Part shown: piece after piece, positions 22,678-34,479 of the stretch | Position numbering within the stretch: position 1 is the first letter of the stretch | Layout of the letters: each line of letters begins with the position of its first letter | NCBI GenBank assembly: GCA_038501625.1 | Contig: JAZAYU010000012.1 | Span: 8,370,001-8,434,000 of the forward strand | DNA length: 64,000 nucleotides | Source of the DNA: Corbicula japonica | Taxonomy: Eukaryota > Mollusca > Bivalvia > Venerida > Cyrenidae | Direction of reading: 5' to 3' | Notes under the pieces: model-generated | Told to the model about the DNA's origin: nothing | The model's input: the letters and a program-made list of their open reading frames with translations, nothing else | The model's database searches: none | Position numbers and translations under genes: made by a program

Positions 22678-23535
22678 ACCTGTCTTCAAAGATCACACAG
22701 AGGAAAACCCAGAAGTGTTCTTTGTTCATAGGTGAATTTGTTGTTTAAAACAGTAGAACAATAAAATGTGGTCTTTACGATTCGAATTCTTTGTTTACAA
22801 GACTGGTGGTCTTTAGCACAGGTTGAACTGTATTTCTGTTATGATATAATGAATGAATAAAATCTGTTAAAATTTCAATGCTCTTGATAACAAAGTCTAA
22901 TTAATTATTACATTAGTGACAGCACACCTGGTTAATTTCTGACAGATTTTAGAGACTGTTCAAGAGCACGTAAGCAGCTCAAGTCGGCATACGGACAATG
23001 TTCCTCAGTTCCTGGTGGTATTAATATAGAACCTTGCATATACGTGTTAGGTTTCACATCACTTTGGACTTTACACCAAGTAGGTCCCACCATGCCATTT
23101 TCAATATGGGTGGTTTTGTTGACTCAACATTAATGTTTTACTTAGACGATTAAAGAGTTCCTTTTCATTCTGATTGATATGTTTTGATACACTGCCGTCT
23201 TACAGTGGGTCACTTTTCTTCCAGTCGATGTTCAAATATTTGTTTAGAAATCTGAATATGTTGACATAGGCTGGTGACTGCCACTAAAACCTTTGTTTTT
23301 TCGGAGGCATATCATGTCAATGACTGCAGATATCCCTTGATAGCAGCATGCTCTGGAATCATTTAATTCAGCGGGGATCAAATTTCGCGAAAAAAGATAT
23401 AAGTGACTTTTTCGTGCAGGGGTTAATTGGCGCACTTTGGTTATTCTCTTGAGACTAGAGTTTTAAGCATTTAAGTTCGCTGTTTGTTATGTTGCACTTT
23501 CCCAGTGTGAATTATGTGATATATTATATTCACTC

Positions 23536-23705
23536 ATTTTTATCCCATGTGACACCAGTGTAGATCCAGATCAGCTGGCACATCCAGGCAGACCGATCAG
23601 AAACTGCAGTCTGTTGGCTTTTGGTCTGAAATATCATTATTCGTAAATCAAAAAGTGAACAGAGCAGATCCAAAAAGTGAACAGAGCAGATCCTGATCAG
23701 ACAGA
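23536..23705. repeat. Family B copy, truncated, with small internal duplication
   Basis: The first hairpin is present (CAGTGTAGATCCAGATCAGC). Past the hinge, AAAAAGTGAACAGAGCAGAT is directly repeated at about 23651-23695. The second hairpin stops after CTGATCAGACAG. Confidence 0.7.
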
Positions 23706-23949
23706 ATGAATTTGTTTCTGAAACTTTGATCTTTTATCATAAGAGACTGCTAGGAATTTTAATTATTCTTGTTAATATGTAATGAGTTTGACTAGCTTAA
23801 AATGTTGCTTTAAATCTGTAAGTCTCAATTTAACTGTTATTATATTGATTTAAAGTAATATATTCCCTATTGATTTAATGTAATATACTACAAGTTTATT
23901 ATTAATTTTGTTAATAATAAGTTCATATCGTTGTTACACAGAAATTTAT

Positions 23950-24182
23950 TAACTGATTCACTCTGCGGATGTGACTTTTATCACAAAGGTGCCAAGTCAG
24001 ATAAGCCGGCACATCTTTGCCATCTAATATGGATCTACAATGGTCACTTCATGGTCAGAAATAACCAAATAAACCTTTAAGTTAACAGTGTAGCTCCTAT
24101 CATGAATGTGCCAGCGGCAGCTGATCACGATCGACAATGTTTTTCCATGTGATTTAAGTTGTATACATGCAGTTAAGGGTTA
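23950..24182. repeat. Family B diverged copy
   Basis: Recognisable parts are GCCGGCACATCTTTGCCATC, GGTCAGAAATAACCAAATAA and a damaged second hairpin around GCCAGCGGCAGCTGATC. It abuts the next B copy at 24183. Confidence 0.65.
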
Positions 24183-24428
24183 ACTAAATTGCAAGCAGTG
24201 TAGACCCTGTTTAGACTGCTTGGATATTGGTCTACTTGTCATAAATCTGACCAACTTAACCCGTAAACACTGCAGGATAAGGCTGTTATCCATGGACACA
24301 AAGGTGTAGCTCAAGATTAGCCAGCAAATCCTGCTTTCTGATCCATTATTTCTGACTAAGAAGCAAACAGTGTAGATCCATATCAGCAGCAATTGATAAA
24401 AGCTGTATATATGGAGTAAAGGATTAAT
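24183..24428. repeat. Family B copy in tandem with the preceding one
   Basis: It includes AAGCAGTGTAGACCCTG, an internal CCATGGACACAAAGGTG, ATTTCTGACTAAGAAGCAAA and a clear right end (TATATATGGAGTAAAGGATT). The first hairpin is diverged. Confidence 0.65.
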
Positions 24429-24744
24429 TATGTAGTCTGTCAGACTAGCTTTAACAGTAATTGCTTTAAATTAAATTTTGTAAGTTTTCAGCTTTCCACC
24501 ATTAAATTATTTCAATTTATTATTTCTCCTGTTGATTGATCATAGATTTGTTATTGATCTCATTGTTAAGTTAATTCAGTCATATCTTTGACTTTCGGGA
24601 GATAAGTTCTGACACCTCTACCTTTAAAAAGCGCTAATGTGCCTGTTCATTTATTATTTACTTACTCTTTCTTTATCTTTCATTTTATGACAGCTCTTTG
24701 CTGTAGATTGATACAACCTTTCAACCATAGATATCACTTATTTG

Positions 24745-25048
24745 GTGGTCGAACAGTGAAGCTCCTGTTCACCGAGCATATTCTGTGCTGTCTGATCCGG
24801 ATCTACACCATCACTTTTAGATTCTTTAGGTTAACTCTGACCAAGAATCAAACAGTGTAGATCCAGATCTGTCGGCACTGATATCCATGTGAATCTACTG
24901 TGTTTGCTTTTAGACTGATTAAGTCATATCTGATGAAGAAGCAAACACTGTGTAGATACAGATGAGATGGCATAGATGTGCTGACTGATATGGATCTACA
25001 CTGTTGGCCCATGTGATAAAAAGGATATCAATTGAGTAAAGACTTAAG
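24745..25048. repeat. Family B extended copy
   Basis: CTGTCTGATCCGGATCTACACC, TGACCAAGAATCAAACAGTG, a second hinge-like AGACTGATTAAGTCATATCT and a final hairpin (ATATGGATCTACACTGTTGG) give about 300 bp, again suggesting an extra module. The right end is GAGTAAAGACTTAAG. Confidence 0.7.
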
Positions 25049-25151
25049 ATGTCAACATCGTACATGTATCCATTTTTAACACTTGTCTTCTTAAAATGCC
25101 TTCATAATTTCAATGACATCAAACCCTTCATTGTCATCAAGCCCAGTGCTT

Positions 25152-25290
25152 AAGGTTATAAAACTGAGCATGGAAACCAGTCTCAAATCTCAAGCATCTG
25201 ATTGGCTGAAATGGCGACCAGTCGCCATTTCAGCCAATCAGATGCTTGAGATTTGAGACTGGTTTCCAATCTCAGCTTTATAACCTTCAG
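25152..25290. repeat. Family A palindrome, copy 2
   Basis: Both arms are complete, both CCAAT boxes are intact and the centre is GGCGACCAGTCGCC. By eye it is nearly identical to the copies at 30301 and 38472, which points to recent spread. Confidence 0.92.
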
Positions 25291-25312
25291 TCCAGAAATG
25301 ATCATTGTAAGT

Positions 25313-25402
25313 ATTGACTCCATATATATGGGTTTATGGTGTAGATTCAGAACAGCAAATCTGTGCTGTCAGATCAGGATCTATACAGTTTGTATATGGA
25401 GT
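25313..25402. repeat. Family B short internally deleted copy
   Basis: Left end CTCCATATATATGGGTTTAT, a single hairpin (TGTAGATTCAGAACAGC to CAGGATCTATACAG) and GTATATGGAGTATG. At about 90 bp it is a minimal derivative of the element. Confidence 0.6.
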
Positions 25403-26426
25403 ATGTATATACAGTCATACCCAATGGAAAAAATACATATTTTTTGTAATTTAAACATTAAAGTTCTGACCAAGTATACCTTAAAAGAGCATTCATAGTT
25501 CCTTTGTCACTTAAGTCTGAATTGATCAGTATTTGTGTTCTCGTATATTGTTTGTGTTTTGACATTCTCTGTAATGGAATTTGGAGACATTGTTGAATGG
25601 TTTGAAGTGAATCATTTTACTGATCTATATATAGCACTCATTGGCCAAGAATATTCATTTCGTTAATTAGCTTAATTAGTAATTAATATGTAAAATGGTC
25701 ACAGTCCATCGGAGCTGTGGACTGCGGACTGTACATTGTGACCCAGTCTGTATACTGAAATATCGTGGGACCAGTCGTCTGGATCACCGAGGGGGTGAAA
25801 ATCTTCTAGTAGCCGGTAATTGATATTGCCTCTCGACACCAGTCGGCAATAGTGTCGCTGCATAATTGATCTACTGCCGTATAATGACTTCTTTTGAAAT
25901 AAAACACTTCAACAACTGTGATTGTTAAGTTCTATAACAGAGTTAATGTTTAAAGACGTTCTAGTTTATTGAATTATCTATTGACATAAAGGGGTTTAGC
26001 TTCGTTACCTTATTGATTGTAAACTTTTCATTGAACGGTAATTAATTTTTTGCGTATTGTTTGACACCACGAATTCCCTCTATACCAGATAATAAGCAAA
26101 CAAGCAAAGATAATGTAGATTTTTCTTTGAGATTGACGAATTTGTCAGAGGTTGCATGACTCTTTTGTTGATTGCTGCAATGTGTATAGTCAGTGCAGGA
26201 TGTAAAATTTGATGAAAAAATGCGTAAAAGACTATTGAGGTAATGTTTATTTTCGTGACAAACTCATTGTACGATTTAGGATTTTACATAAAAAAATATT
26301 TGTAAGGATTTCAACAAATTTCTCTTAAATATTCAGCTATACTCAAGTAAGTAAATGAGATCTTGGATTATATGAGTGACATGCAAACCAGTTAAGTTAA
26401 AAATAAGGTAAATTCTAAGTTATTTT

Positions 26427-26605
26427 AACCCTTTTCTCCATAGATACACCTTGAAGGTGTGGGCAAACAGTGTAGATCCAGATCAGCCAGCACATCTGTG
26501 CCATCTGTTCAGGATCTAAACTGTTAGCATTTAGATTCATTAGGTCATTTCTGGCCTAGATGGAACCATTGCAGATCTAGAGTAGAATGGGCATATCCAT
26601 TAATT
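26427..26605. repeat. Family B copy, right end missing
   Basis: TTAACCCTTTTCTCCATAGA opens it, with a complete first hairpin (AGTGTAGATCCAGATCAGCC to TCAGGATCTAAACTG) and hinge (AGATTCATTAGGTCATTTCT). The second hairpin decays after ACCATTGCAGATC. Confidence 0.8.
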
Positions 26606-26691
26606 GTTCATAGGGACCTTATAGAGAAATTGATCAACTGAATTTGTTATTTGAATAGCAAACAAAGCAGACACTACTTGGACTGTGCAGC

Positions 26692-26838
26692 GGGCCCAAG
26701 ATCATACAACTTAATCTGATACCAGTCTTGAATCCCAAGCATCTCTTTGGCTGAAATGGCGACTGGTCGCCATTTCAGCCAATCAGATGCTTGAGATTTA
26801 AAACTGGTTTCCATGCTCAGTTTTATAACCTTGGGCAC
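26692..26838. repeat. Family A palindrome, copy 3 (diverged left arm)
   Basis: The left arm is substituted (ATACAACTTAATCTGATACC; ATCTCTTTGGCTG has lost its CCAAT box). The right arm keeps CAGCCAATCAGATGCTTGAG and TATAACCTTGGGCAC. The inverted termini here are GGGCCCAAG-like and CTTGGGCAC. Confidence 0.85.
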
Positions 26839-27971
26839 AGGACTTGAAGGTTTTTCATTTATTTGTACTTAGATAAAGTTCACGTCTAAAATTAATCTTT
26901 TTCAAGGACCAGAATACAAAGCTGATCCGAGCTTGGTCCACTAGCTACAGAAAAATGTCCTCAAACATTTCAGTGATAAAGTTTAAGGTTGTAATTCAAA
27001 GTGGACAAACTTTAAGCTGAATTTAATTCTCTTAATTCTTCAGGATACATTAGAATACACATCCATAAATTTTCCAACTGTTCACAAAAAGGATTACATT
27101 GGGATTACGATAAAAGCCTTGCTGAAAAGATTATTTCATATTATTTACAAGTCTGTCACCCGTTGACCTGGTGCATTTAGCGTAAAAGTCTGTACTTTCT
27201 GCAAATTGTTTGGGTAAAAATCTTGTTTTGATCAAAACATTCCAGTTTTGTAACTTTCTATGGTATGGGTTATTTATCTTCCAGTCTGTCGAGGTTTGAA
27301 AACTGTTCTGCAATCTTTATCTCTTGGTTGGCGGCACATGATGGAGACAAATTTCTGCTTCAACTGTAGGCTTATTGTTGGTTTTGTTGGGTCGATAACT
27401 AGCAACCGTATATTTATAATTAATAAACAGTTGTTAATGTTGAGATCATTTTAATGATGGTTAATCACTCTTGTTTATTATCTTTAAAAACAGTTAAAAT
27501 ATTGGCAAACTTCAACTTTTCTAAAGGTTCTACTATATCGGATGTGTAACCAAGTTATAAAATATTTAAGTCTTTGTCATTTAATTCTGCTTACTACCAA
27601 ATACTACTGCACTTACATAGAATAATGTAAATTTGCCTTAGATATAAAAAAAAATATACATTAATTTTACATATGGTTATGTGATATCCAAATTTTGATA
27701 GGGCTTTCAATAACATATTATTAAGGAGTTAAGGCCCGGTTAAGATAGTACAATTGGCATCTGTTTGCATCCTGTTTTGGTGCTATGTTGTATTATAATA
27801 GTAACCTTGCATGTGACTATGCATTTAAGTACACATGAATAATAATGACATGCAATTTTCTTTCAAGTTTCCTTTTGATGAAGAGATAAACCATTTACGT
27901 GACACAGGGGTTACTTGTTATTGTTTGGGGTTGTGTTCTGACTTCTGTCTACCGTAATGAGGATGTTTACT

Positions 27972-28043
27972 GGCCCCAAGATTATAAAACTGAGAATGGA
28001 AACCACTCTCAAATCTCAATGATCTGATTGGCTGAAATGGCGA
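27972..28043. repeat. Family A solo left arm
   Basis: CCCCAAGATTATAAAACTGAGAATGG through CTGATTGGCTGAAATGGCGA is one arm only, ending at the palindrome centre. Loss of exactly one arm is typical of palindrome resolution or deletion at the symmetry axis. Confidence 0.85.
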
Positions 28044-28939
28044 ATGGGGGGAGAGCTTTTCTTTAAGTGAAAAAGCAATTCACAGGTTTTGGTGTGGGGA
28101 TGGGTCACAGTTGCAAAATTAAACTCAAGTGAAAAAAAATTGAAACAAACTAACTGTGGTATTTCAAACCTGTACAGGATAAAATGTTGAAGAAAACAAA
28201 ATTGTATATACAGTGAAATACTGACAATCTTAGAAGATAAAAGTAACTTGTGTTGTGTTTATTTGGGCAATGATCTTTTGACTTGTAGTTCACCTTTGAT
28301 ACATAAAAGTGATCTTTTGATTGTAATCATTAAAAGAAGTGTATTAGCCATTAGTAAATAATTTGATTTTACATAAAATCAGTGATAAAATATATTATAC
28401 ACTAAATGGATATCTTTAATGCAAGCAGACACCAGAGTTTGGCAGCAATTAATGTCTGACTGGCACATTTTGGCATCTAACATTGCATTGAATTACCTTG
28501 CATTGAATTTTATGAAAATCATAAAATAAGGCTCATGAAATTTAAAGTTTGTTTTTATAGGCATTCAAAGTTTCTATTTATAATGTAATAAAGTCATTGA
28601 TTTCCGTTGGCATGAAGTTTTGTGGTTTTTCAGTAAAAGATGCATTTTCAAGGGTTCTTAAATTTGTGATTGCAATAATCTAAGATCACCTTAACATGTT
28701 ATTCTATTTATTGTTTTGTTGTTGTTGTTTTTTTTGCAAATTCATGAATTGATTGACCAATGAAACATGCAAAAATAGTGTACCTCAAAAATAAAATATG
28801 TTCGCAGTATGTAATGAAAAATGGAAACAAGTTACTCGAAATATTTAAAACTTTTTGTGGCTGATTAAAAGAAATATTCGTCAGGCCAGCTGATGTCATA
28901 AAATAATTTTTTGAAGTGATAAAAATAATGTCTTGTATT

Positions 28940-28985
28940 CCATAAGCAATCAGTTTAGATCTAGATCAGCTGTTCTGATGAATGA
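28940..28985. repeat. Family B small fragment
   Basis: CAATCAGTTTAGATCTAGATC then AGCTGTTCTGATGAATGAAA are remnants of a single hairpin. There are no ends. Confidence 0.4.
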
Positions 28986-29260
28986 AAAAGGCTCATCTGT
29001 TTGATAAAATAATTTTTTAAGGCCTTAATCACTTTGCTGTTGATGATTGTTTGTTCTGAAGATATTTTCTCATGGTAGCTTTTGTGCATTTTTTTCTTCC
29101 ATTTGTTGAAATGTTATGAAACACCTGCATCTGTTTTGTGGCTGTTTATATTATATCTATTTATGCTTTGTCTATTTCCTGAACTATATCTTTTGTATCT
29201 TATCTAATTTGCTATCAGTTAATCAATCAAAGGAGCATAAAATACTGATCTGTCATTAAT

Positions 29261-29325
29261 ATTATTACACAAAATGGTTATTAATTACACAATATGGTTA
29301 TTAATTACACACTGTGGTAATTAAT
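29261..29325. repeat. Three-unit ~20-bp tandem repeat
   Basis: Units of TATTAATTACACAATATGGT type occur three times with few differences (AAATGG, ATATGG, CTGTGG). It lies immediately left of a B cluster. Confidence 0.7.
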
Positions 29326-29329
29326 ACTT

Positions 29330-29845
29330 CACTTTATAGATACTGTCTTTTATTACATGGGCAACCAGTGTAAATCCAGATCAACCTGCCTTTTTATGAT
29401 GTCTGATCTGGATCTACTCTGTTTGCCTCTTAGACAGAAATGATGAACCTAAAAGTGAACAGGGTAGATCCTGACCAGATGGCATTGATGTGCCAGCTGA
29501 TCTGGATCCACATGGATTGCCCTTTTCATAAAAGGTGTATCCAATTTTAAGTGCTGATCACAGCGTTGCGACAATGGCCAGTGTAGACCAAGATCAGCCA
29601 TTTTATACATTCTGATCAGGGTGTACACTGTTTGCTTTTTCATTAAAAAAAAGTGTTCACTCTTTTTATCTCATGAATGACCACAGTAGATTCAGATCAG
29701 CTGCCACATCAATGCCTTCTGATCTGGATCTACACTAGTTGCATCTTGGACAGAAATAACATTATTAATCTGAAATCAATCAGTGTAGATCCACTGGATC
29801 TAGAATGTTCACCCATGCAATAAAGTTTTATATATGGATTAAACA
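29330..29845. repeat. Cluster of two to three Family B copies
   Basis: Bases 29330-29530 hold a first copy (TAAATCCAGATCAACCTGCC through ATCTGGATCCACATGG). Bases 29570-29652 hold a half copy (TGTAGACCAAGATCAGCC). Bases 29660-29845 hold a third (ATTCAGATCAGCTGCCACAT through TTTATATATGGATTAAAC). Spacers are short, so repeated insertion into or beside older copies is likely. Confidence 0.72.
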
Positions 29846-29935
29846 ACTATTTTGAGCAATAAATGGACTGGCTTAAATTGATAGAACATTCATTCAGTGG
29901 GTAATTCAAGGTTAATCAGGCGTTCATCAGTGCTG

Positions 29936-30060
29936 AAGATTTTTAAAACTGAGATTTGAAACCAGTCTTAAATCTCAAGTCTCCAGTCTCCATTTCAGCC
30001 AATTAGATCCTTGAGATTTGAGATTGGTTTCCATTCTCAGTTTTAGAGTCTTGGGGCCAG
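29936..30060. repeat. Family A palindrome, copy 5 (diverged, shortened centre)
   Basis: The arms are recognisable (TTTTAAAACTGAGATTTGAA; GGTTTCCATTCTCAGTTTTA). The centre is reduced to CAAGTCTCCAGTCTCCATTTC, and only the right arm retains CAGCCAAT, followed by TAG instead of CAG. It is an old copy. Confidence 0.8.
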
Positions 30061-30300
30061 ATCCAGCAGGTTGGATCTTTTTTTAGTGGTACATGGAACT
30101 GATAAGTGCATAGTACAAGTTTGATCCCTCCTTCACAAGACTGCAAATTTATACACCTTACAGATACAAATATGCATTAATAACCATTGTATTGTAAACC
30201 ATTCTTAAATGAAATTTGACTGAATATATTTATTTCATTTTATATGCATGTCCTTTTGTTATGTTTTCTTAATGACATGTAATGAATTGGACTCCATTGC

Positions 30301-30442
30301 CCAAGGTTATAAAACTGAGCATGGAAACCAGTCTCAAATCTCAAGCATCTGATTGGCTGAAATGGCGACCAGTCGCCATTTCAGCCAATCAGATGCTTGA
30401 GATTTGAGACTGGTTTCCAATCTCAGCTTTATAACCTTCAAC
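30301..30442. repeat. Family A palindrome, copy 6, just upstream of the giant exon
   Basis: Complete and nearly perfect, ending 138 bases before the acceptor of the 30581 exon. In the pre-mRNA it would fold into a hairpin of about 65 bp close to the branch-point region of that intron. Both CCAAT boxes are intact. Confidence 0.93.
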
Positions 30443-30580
30443 CCATTCATAGTGCACACCAGGCCTAGATTTGAGAAAGAAATCTCTTTAGAAACAAGCA
30501 GTACTTTTGAAGATAACTTATAAATTTTAAGAGTTGTGTTGTGTAAATTTTGACTATAATGTTTGTTTTTCTGTTTTCAG

Positions 30581-33500
30581 TGGTGGTAGACGAGGATCCA
30601 CGCCAGCCAGCAGTAGTTCACCTGCCTCAACATCAGCATCATCAACACCCCGCCCATCACAGCATGGGGACAGCAATCCAGTTACCCCACCCACCTCATC
30701 ATCATCAGACACTGCCAAAGCTGGCCTGAAAGGCTGGGCCACTGAACATGATCTTACTTCATCACGTAAACCTGTCATCATGTCAGGAAGTCATGTGACT
30801 CGAAATGTGCCATTAACTCCTGCGAAATCTACACCCAGTTTGAACCAGGACGATCTCGTTAACTCCACTCCACGAGGTTACAACCCAAAGTCACCAACTG
30901 GTCATAATAGTATGACCAAATCGACCACAGACATTCCTGAACATGTAAATTATGAGAATGTGACCTCACCAACAAGTCCAAAAAGTCCATCATGGTACCA
31001 ACAGAAATTCCCAAATCGTCCAGTATTTGACTTTTCATCATCTACTTCTAGTAGACGATCTGGCAGTCCACGAAATTCATATGCAGGAGGAAGCCCTAGG
31101 AACTCTTATGCTAGTGGTAGTCCTAGAAACTCATACGCTAGTGGGAGTCCACGAAATTCTTACGCTGGATACTCGTCGTCATATGTGCCTTCCAATTACC
31201 CACAATCCCCAGTGTCTGGATTTGCACCTCAGTCGTTACCGGGAAACATGTTCTCACAAACTTTTACAGAGTCTTCTCGGAATAGTGCAAACTTTGTTCA
31301 AAATCAAAAACCATCCAGCTCTAGCTCAAGGACCTACAGTCATGACGATACCCCCACCCACCCTACTAACAAGAACTACGATCGTAGATCGTTACCACCA
31401 CAAGCATTACAACAATTTAGACAAGAATTCCAAAGAGAAAACTTGCAAGAATCACCAAAGCCTTTAACTAACATGCCTATTACACGTGAAGAAGAAGAAC
31501 TAGATCGAGAGGTTTCTGATATAAAACCAGGTGTGCAAAATGACTTTGACCGTCGCCCAATGTATTCTCCGCCTGCCCCACCTGTAAGAGATATATCAAG
31601 CTTGAAATATGTGAGTTACAGCAGGCAAAACCATGAAAAATATCCATCATGGCCAGTAACTGCTGCCCAGCCCCCACAGAATCTGGGGCCGCCCATAGAC
31701 ACACAACAAGGGGAGAAAGGTAGTGACTGTGATTCTAGGACTGATAGTGATAAGGGAAGTAAAATACAGGTACAGGCAATCAAACCTGAGGGCAAAAGAA
31801 GCCCAAATGCTGATAGAAGGGGTGAAGATAGTAAACAAACTAGAAACCAAAGTGATCCTGGATTTAAACAACGACCTAAAAAAAGTTTTTATACTACCAG
31901 AAAACCCAAAGAACCTAGTGTTGATAACTCTAAACCAGAAGGTGAAAGGTTTGAGGAATTTTACTCTCAGTCTAAGCCTGGTTACCCGCCACCGAAACTT
32001 GACCCTGATGGTCATAACTATGGTGACGAAAAATACAGTATTCCCTCCCCACCGGAACGAGATATGCCTGGTCTAGATGAGAAATCTCTTGTTCAAAAAA
32101 TAGCTGCTGTGATTTCCCCACATTCATCCTATCAGCCATCATATAATCACACCTTTCAGTATAACATGGCGGCAGAAAATAACCGGTCCCATAACAATAT
32201 GGTAGCAGAAAATAACCGGTCCCACAATAGTGAGTCAGGATCAAAGTCTCAAGGTTACAAAATCCCGGGAACTTACTTCCAGCAGGCAATGAATGCACAA
32301 AATATTTTGCACCCTAAATCTTCTCAAATCAAAAATGTTGTTGACTCTGGTACTAGCCCTCTCCAAAGTCCGACTGAGGAGAAGGGGAGGTTTATCAGAA
32401 ATGTTAATTCAAATGCTAGGAATGAAATGGTGTCACCTAAACCACGAGGGGTAATTGTCACACAGAGGCCATATTATAACACAAGCACTCAGACTGATGA
32501 GAGCTTGGGTAACCAGTCCGATATTTCAAACTTGGATAGTACTAACCAGTCAAGACATGGTTCTGTGTCATCGGCATCAGCAATGCGGTCCGATGCCTCC
32601 ACGTACAGCTCGGGTATAGGTTCCATGACCTTTAGTGATCATTCTACTGCTCCTATGTTACGTAAACTTTCGGAGGAATTTTATCGTGGAAAGTTATCTG
32701 GGACTGTGCCAAATGAAAAACGAATGTCTTCAGCTTCGACCTACGATGAACTTAAAAGTCCCCGTAGTGATCATATGTTTGGCGAGTTAAAAGAGGCGGA
32801 ATCGTACAGTAGTGTGGTAATTCATGCCCATGAACCTGGTGGATTATTTGGTAGGGATGAAGTGTCGAGTCCAAGTACCAGTTCTAGGACAGAAGTGTCT
32901 GACGGCGAACATGAACATGCGTACAAACCCCGCTATAGCATGGACGCTGGTATGCTTCTTCATAAGTCGAATAATGCAAGGGGCTTAAATGAGTCTAGGT
33001 TTACCTCGGAGAGCAACCTTTCTGGTGGGAATTACGGGCAGCGTAATCACAGCCAAAGTTTAATACACCTTAACAGACCATCGTCATCGTTAGGGGAGGC
33101 AACACAGTCTCGTCCTTTCTCTCAAAGCACTTATTCTTCATCATCATCGTCATCACGACCACAAGGGTCAATGGAGGCTAGGTCATCAGGAAGTCGTGTC
33201 AGTTCTGATTCAAGCAACAAGGGAGATAAAACTAGGATTGGCTCAGATTCTGTGTTTTATGGAAATACTTCTCCCGTTCCCAGTGACAATAAAGACAAAA
33301 ATAGTGAAAATGCTAAAACAGCAACATTGGGTAGAAAAGAAAGCATGAAAATGGCTTATGGTACATATGATGAACACCATTATGCTACACCTTATGCTCA
33401 TCAGCGTAACAGTAGCGAAGTGTTGTCTTCCAATGTGCATGATTCAAACGCAGCTCACGGACGGTCCATGTCTTTCAATGACTACATGCCAATGCATTAT

Positions 33501-34388
33501 GGTGCTGGGGAGACGAATCGTCTCGATCAGATCAAGGAGGAAGGTTCGGAAATCAGATGGCAAGAAGCAGTGAAAAAGTCTAAGTCTTTATCTAGGGTAA
33601 ATGCATCAAACTATGAAAATGTTAATCTCGTAAAAGAGGGAAGTGCAACCAGTTCTGTTGGAAATGGAGGAGATTCGGATAAGTCGGACTCTGAAAAGAA
33701 AAAAGAATCAAAATCTGGTCTGAGACGTTTTGCGTCTGAACAGTTAAGGCCAAAAAAACAAGACAGGCAACAGAGGGGAGTTGATTCTTCTAAGAGTGGA
33801 TCTAGTTCTAGTGGTGGGGAGTCTTCAAAAGGGAATAAATCTGACTCGGAAAATGTACCAAAATCCTTGTCTCATCATAATATGTCTGATTCCGACTTGA
33901 AACGTGTGCAACAGAAAGCGTTATTAGACTTTGTGGAAAGAAAAATAGAAAAGACTAAAGCTCCTGATAATTTGGAGCTTCAAAGTGTAAAGCCTTTGGA
34001 TACGTCACCGGAGTTCCCACCACCTCCTCCACCACAGGAGAGTACATCGCCAGTAACAGTCCTGCCACCTCAGCCTGTCTCTCCATTTGCAGACATCACC
34101 AAACGTTACAACTACACAAAGGCTCAGAGAAATGAGAGTTTACGCAGAACACAGTCTATTGCCTCGAATGATTCAGCATCCGACTACATGCAAATGAAAC
34201 GTTCTGAGCATAGCCACCAGACTGAATGGAGCCGACTGAGGTCTCAAGATGGTGGCATGCCTCGCCGCCCATTGTCCATAGGCTCAGACATTGGTAGCAT
34301 TGATCATCCGCACTCGCTGTCCGCTGGAACCACTCCTGAAGGGGAACCAATACATCAGAGAAGCTCCAGTGAGACGCTTCCCAAACAT
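30581..34388 (+). CDS. Giant Ser/Pro-rich exon of a Shroom-like scaffold protein
   Basis: This 3,808-nt exon follows TTCTGTTTTCAG. Its first base completes a phase-2 codon; 1,269 codons later it ends CCCAAACAT|GTAAGA in phase 0. The product is low in hydrophobic residues and rich in Ser, Pro, Asn, Gly and Arg, so largely disordered. In order it shows a Ser/Thr/Pro start (GGRRGSTPASSSSPAS), four copies of GSPRNSYA (31062-31166), a tandem ENNRSHN duplication (32163-32228), poly-Ser near 33140, many basic-Ser patches such as KSKSLSRV, RSMSFNDY and RRTQSIAS, a helix-prone stretch KRVQQKALLDFVERKIEKTK (about 33898-33957), and an EVH1 ligand FPPPPPP (34014-34034). A huge exon right after a PDZ is how Shroom genes are built, and the position would include the actin-binding ASD1 region. 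I cannot confirm ASD1 residue by residue. Synaptopodin-2-like proteins are the main alternative. Confidence 0.85.
31062..31166 (+). repeat. Coding 27-nt repeat, four GSPRNSYA units
   Basis: Four consecutive peptide units of GSPRNSYA plus one spacer residue are encoded with different synonymous codons: Ser as AGT/AGC, Pro as CCA/CCT, Arg as CGA/AGG/AGA, Tyr as TAT/TAC. The protein repeat is more uniform than its DNA. That favours an old array kept by selection over a recent slippage product. The SP and R-N-S-Y spacing gives regularly placed potential phosphosites. Confidence 0.9.
32163..32228 (+). repeat. Coding 33-nt tandem duplication
   Basis: Two adjacent 11-codon units (N-M-A/V-A-E-N-N-R-S-H-N) differ at only a handful of bases, so the duplication is recent compared with the GSPRNSYA array. 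Length polymorphism between individuals is plausible. Confidence 0.88.
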
Positions 34389-34479
34389 GTAAGAGACATT
34401 TTGACAAATTCTATTGTTCTTGAAGTTATGTTGAGTTTCAAATTTTGTTTGGCAATTGTAAAACACACTTGATCTGGTT

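Larger units (their letters stand above)
3542..30580 (+). other. 27-kb intron between the PDZ exon and the giant exon
   Basis: The GTAAGA donor and the TTCTGTTTTCAG acceptor bound this interval, which holds an alternative first exon at 8842, a minus-strand transposase remnant at 14814-15708, an assembly gap and most of the repeats listed below. Stretches where I see nothing beyond AT-rich intron are about 6600-8800, 9560-11370, 11470-12280, 12390-13430, 17389-18580, 19560-20225, 20460-21510, 26840-27970 and 28050-29260. A CpG-bearing patch at 25690-25880, containing imperfect inverted repeats around GTGGACTGCGGACTGT, and a GC-richer patch at 19440-19535 are unexplained. Confidence 0.75.

Noticed and set aside
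22947..23020. Possible small exon after TTAATTTCTGACAG (ILETVQEHVSSSRHTDN)
   Set aside because: The acceptor looks good, but joining it to a phase-2 donor gives an immediate stop (TTT TAG), and no phase-0 donor precedes it in this window.
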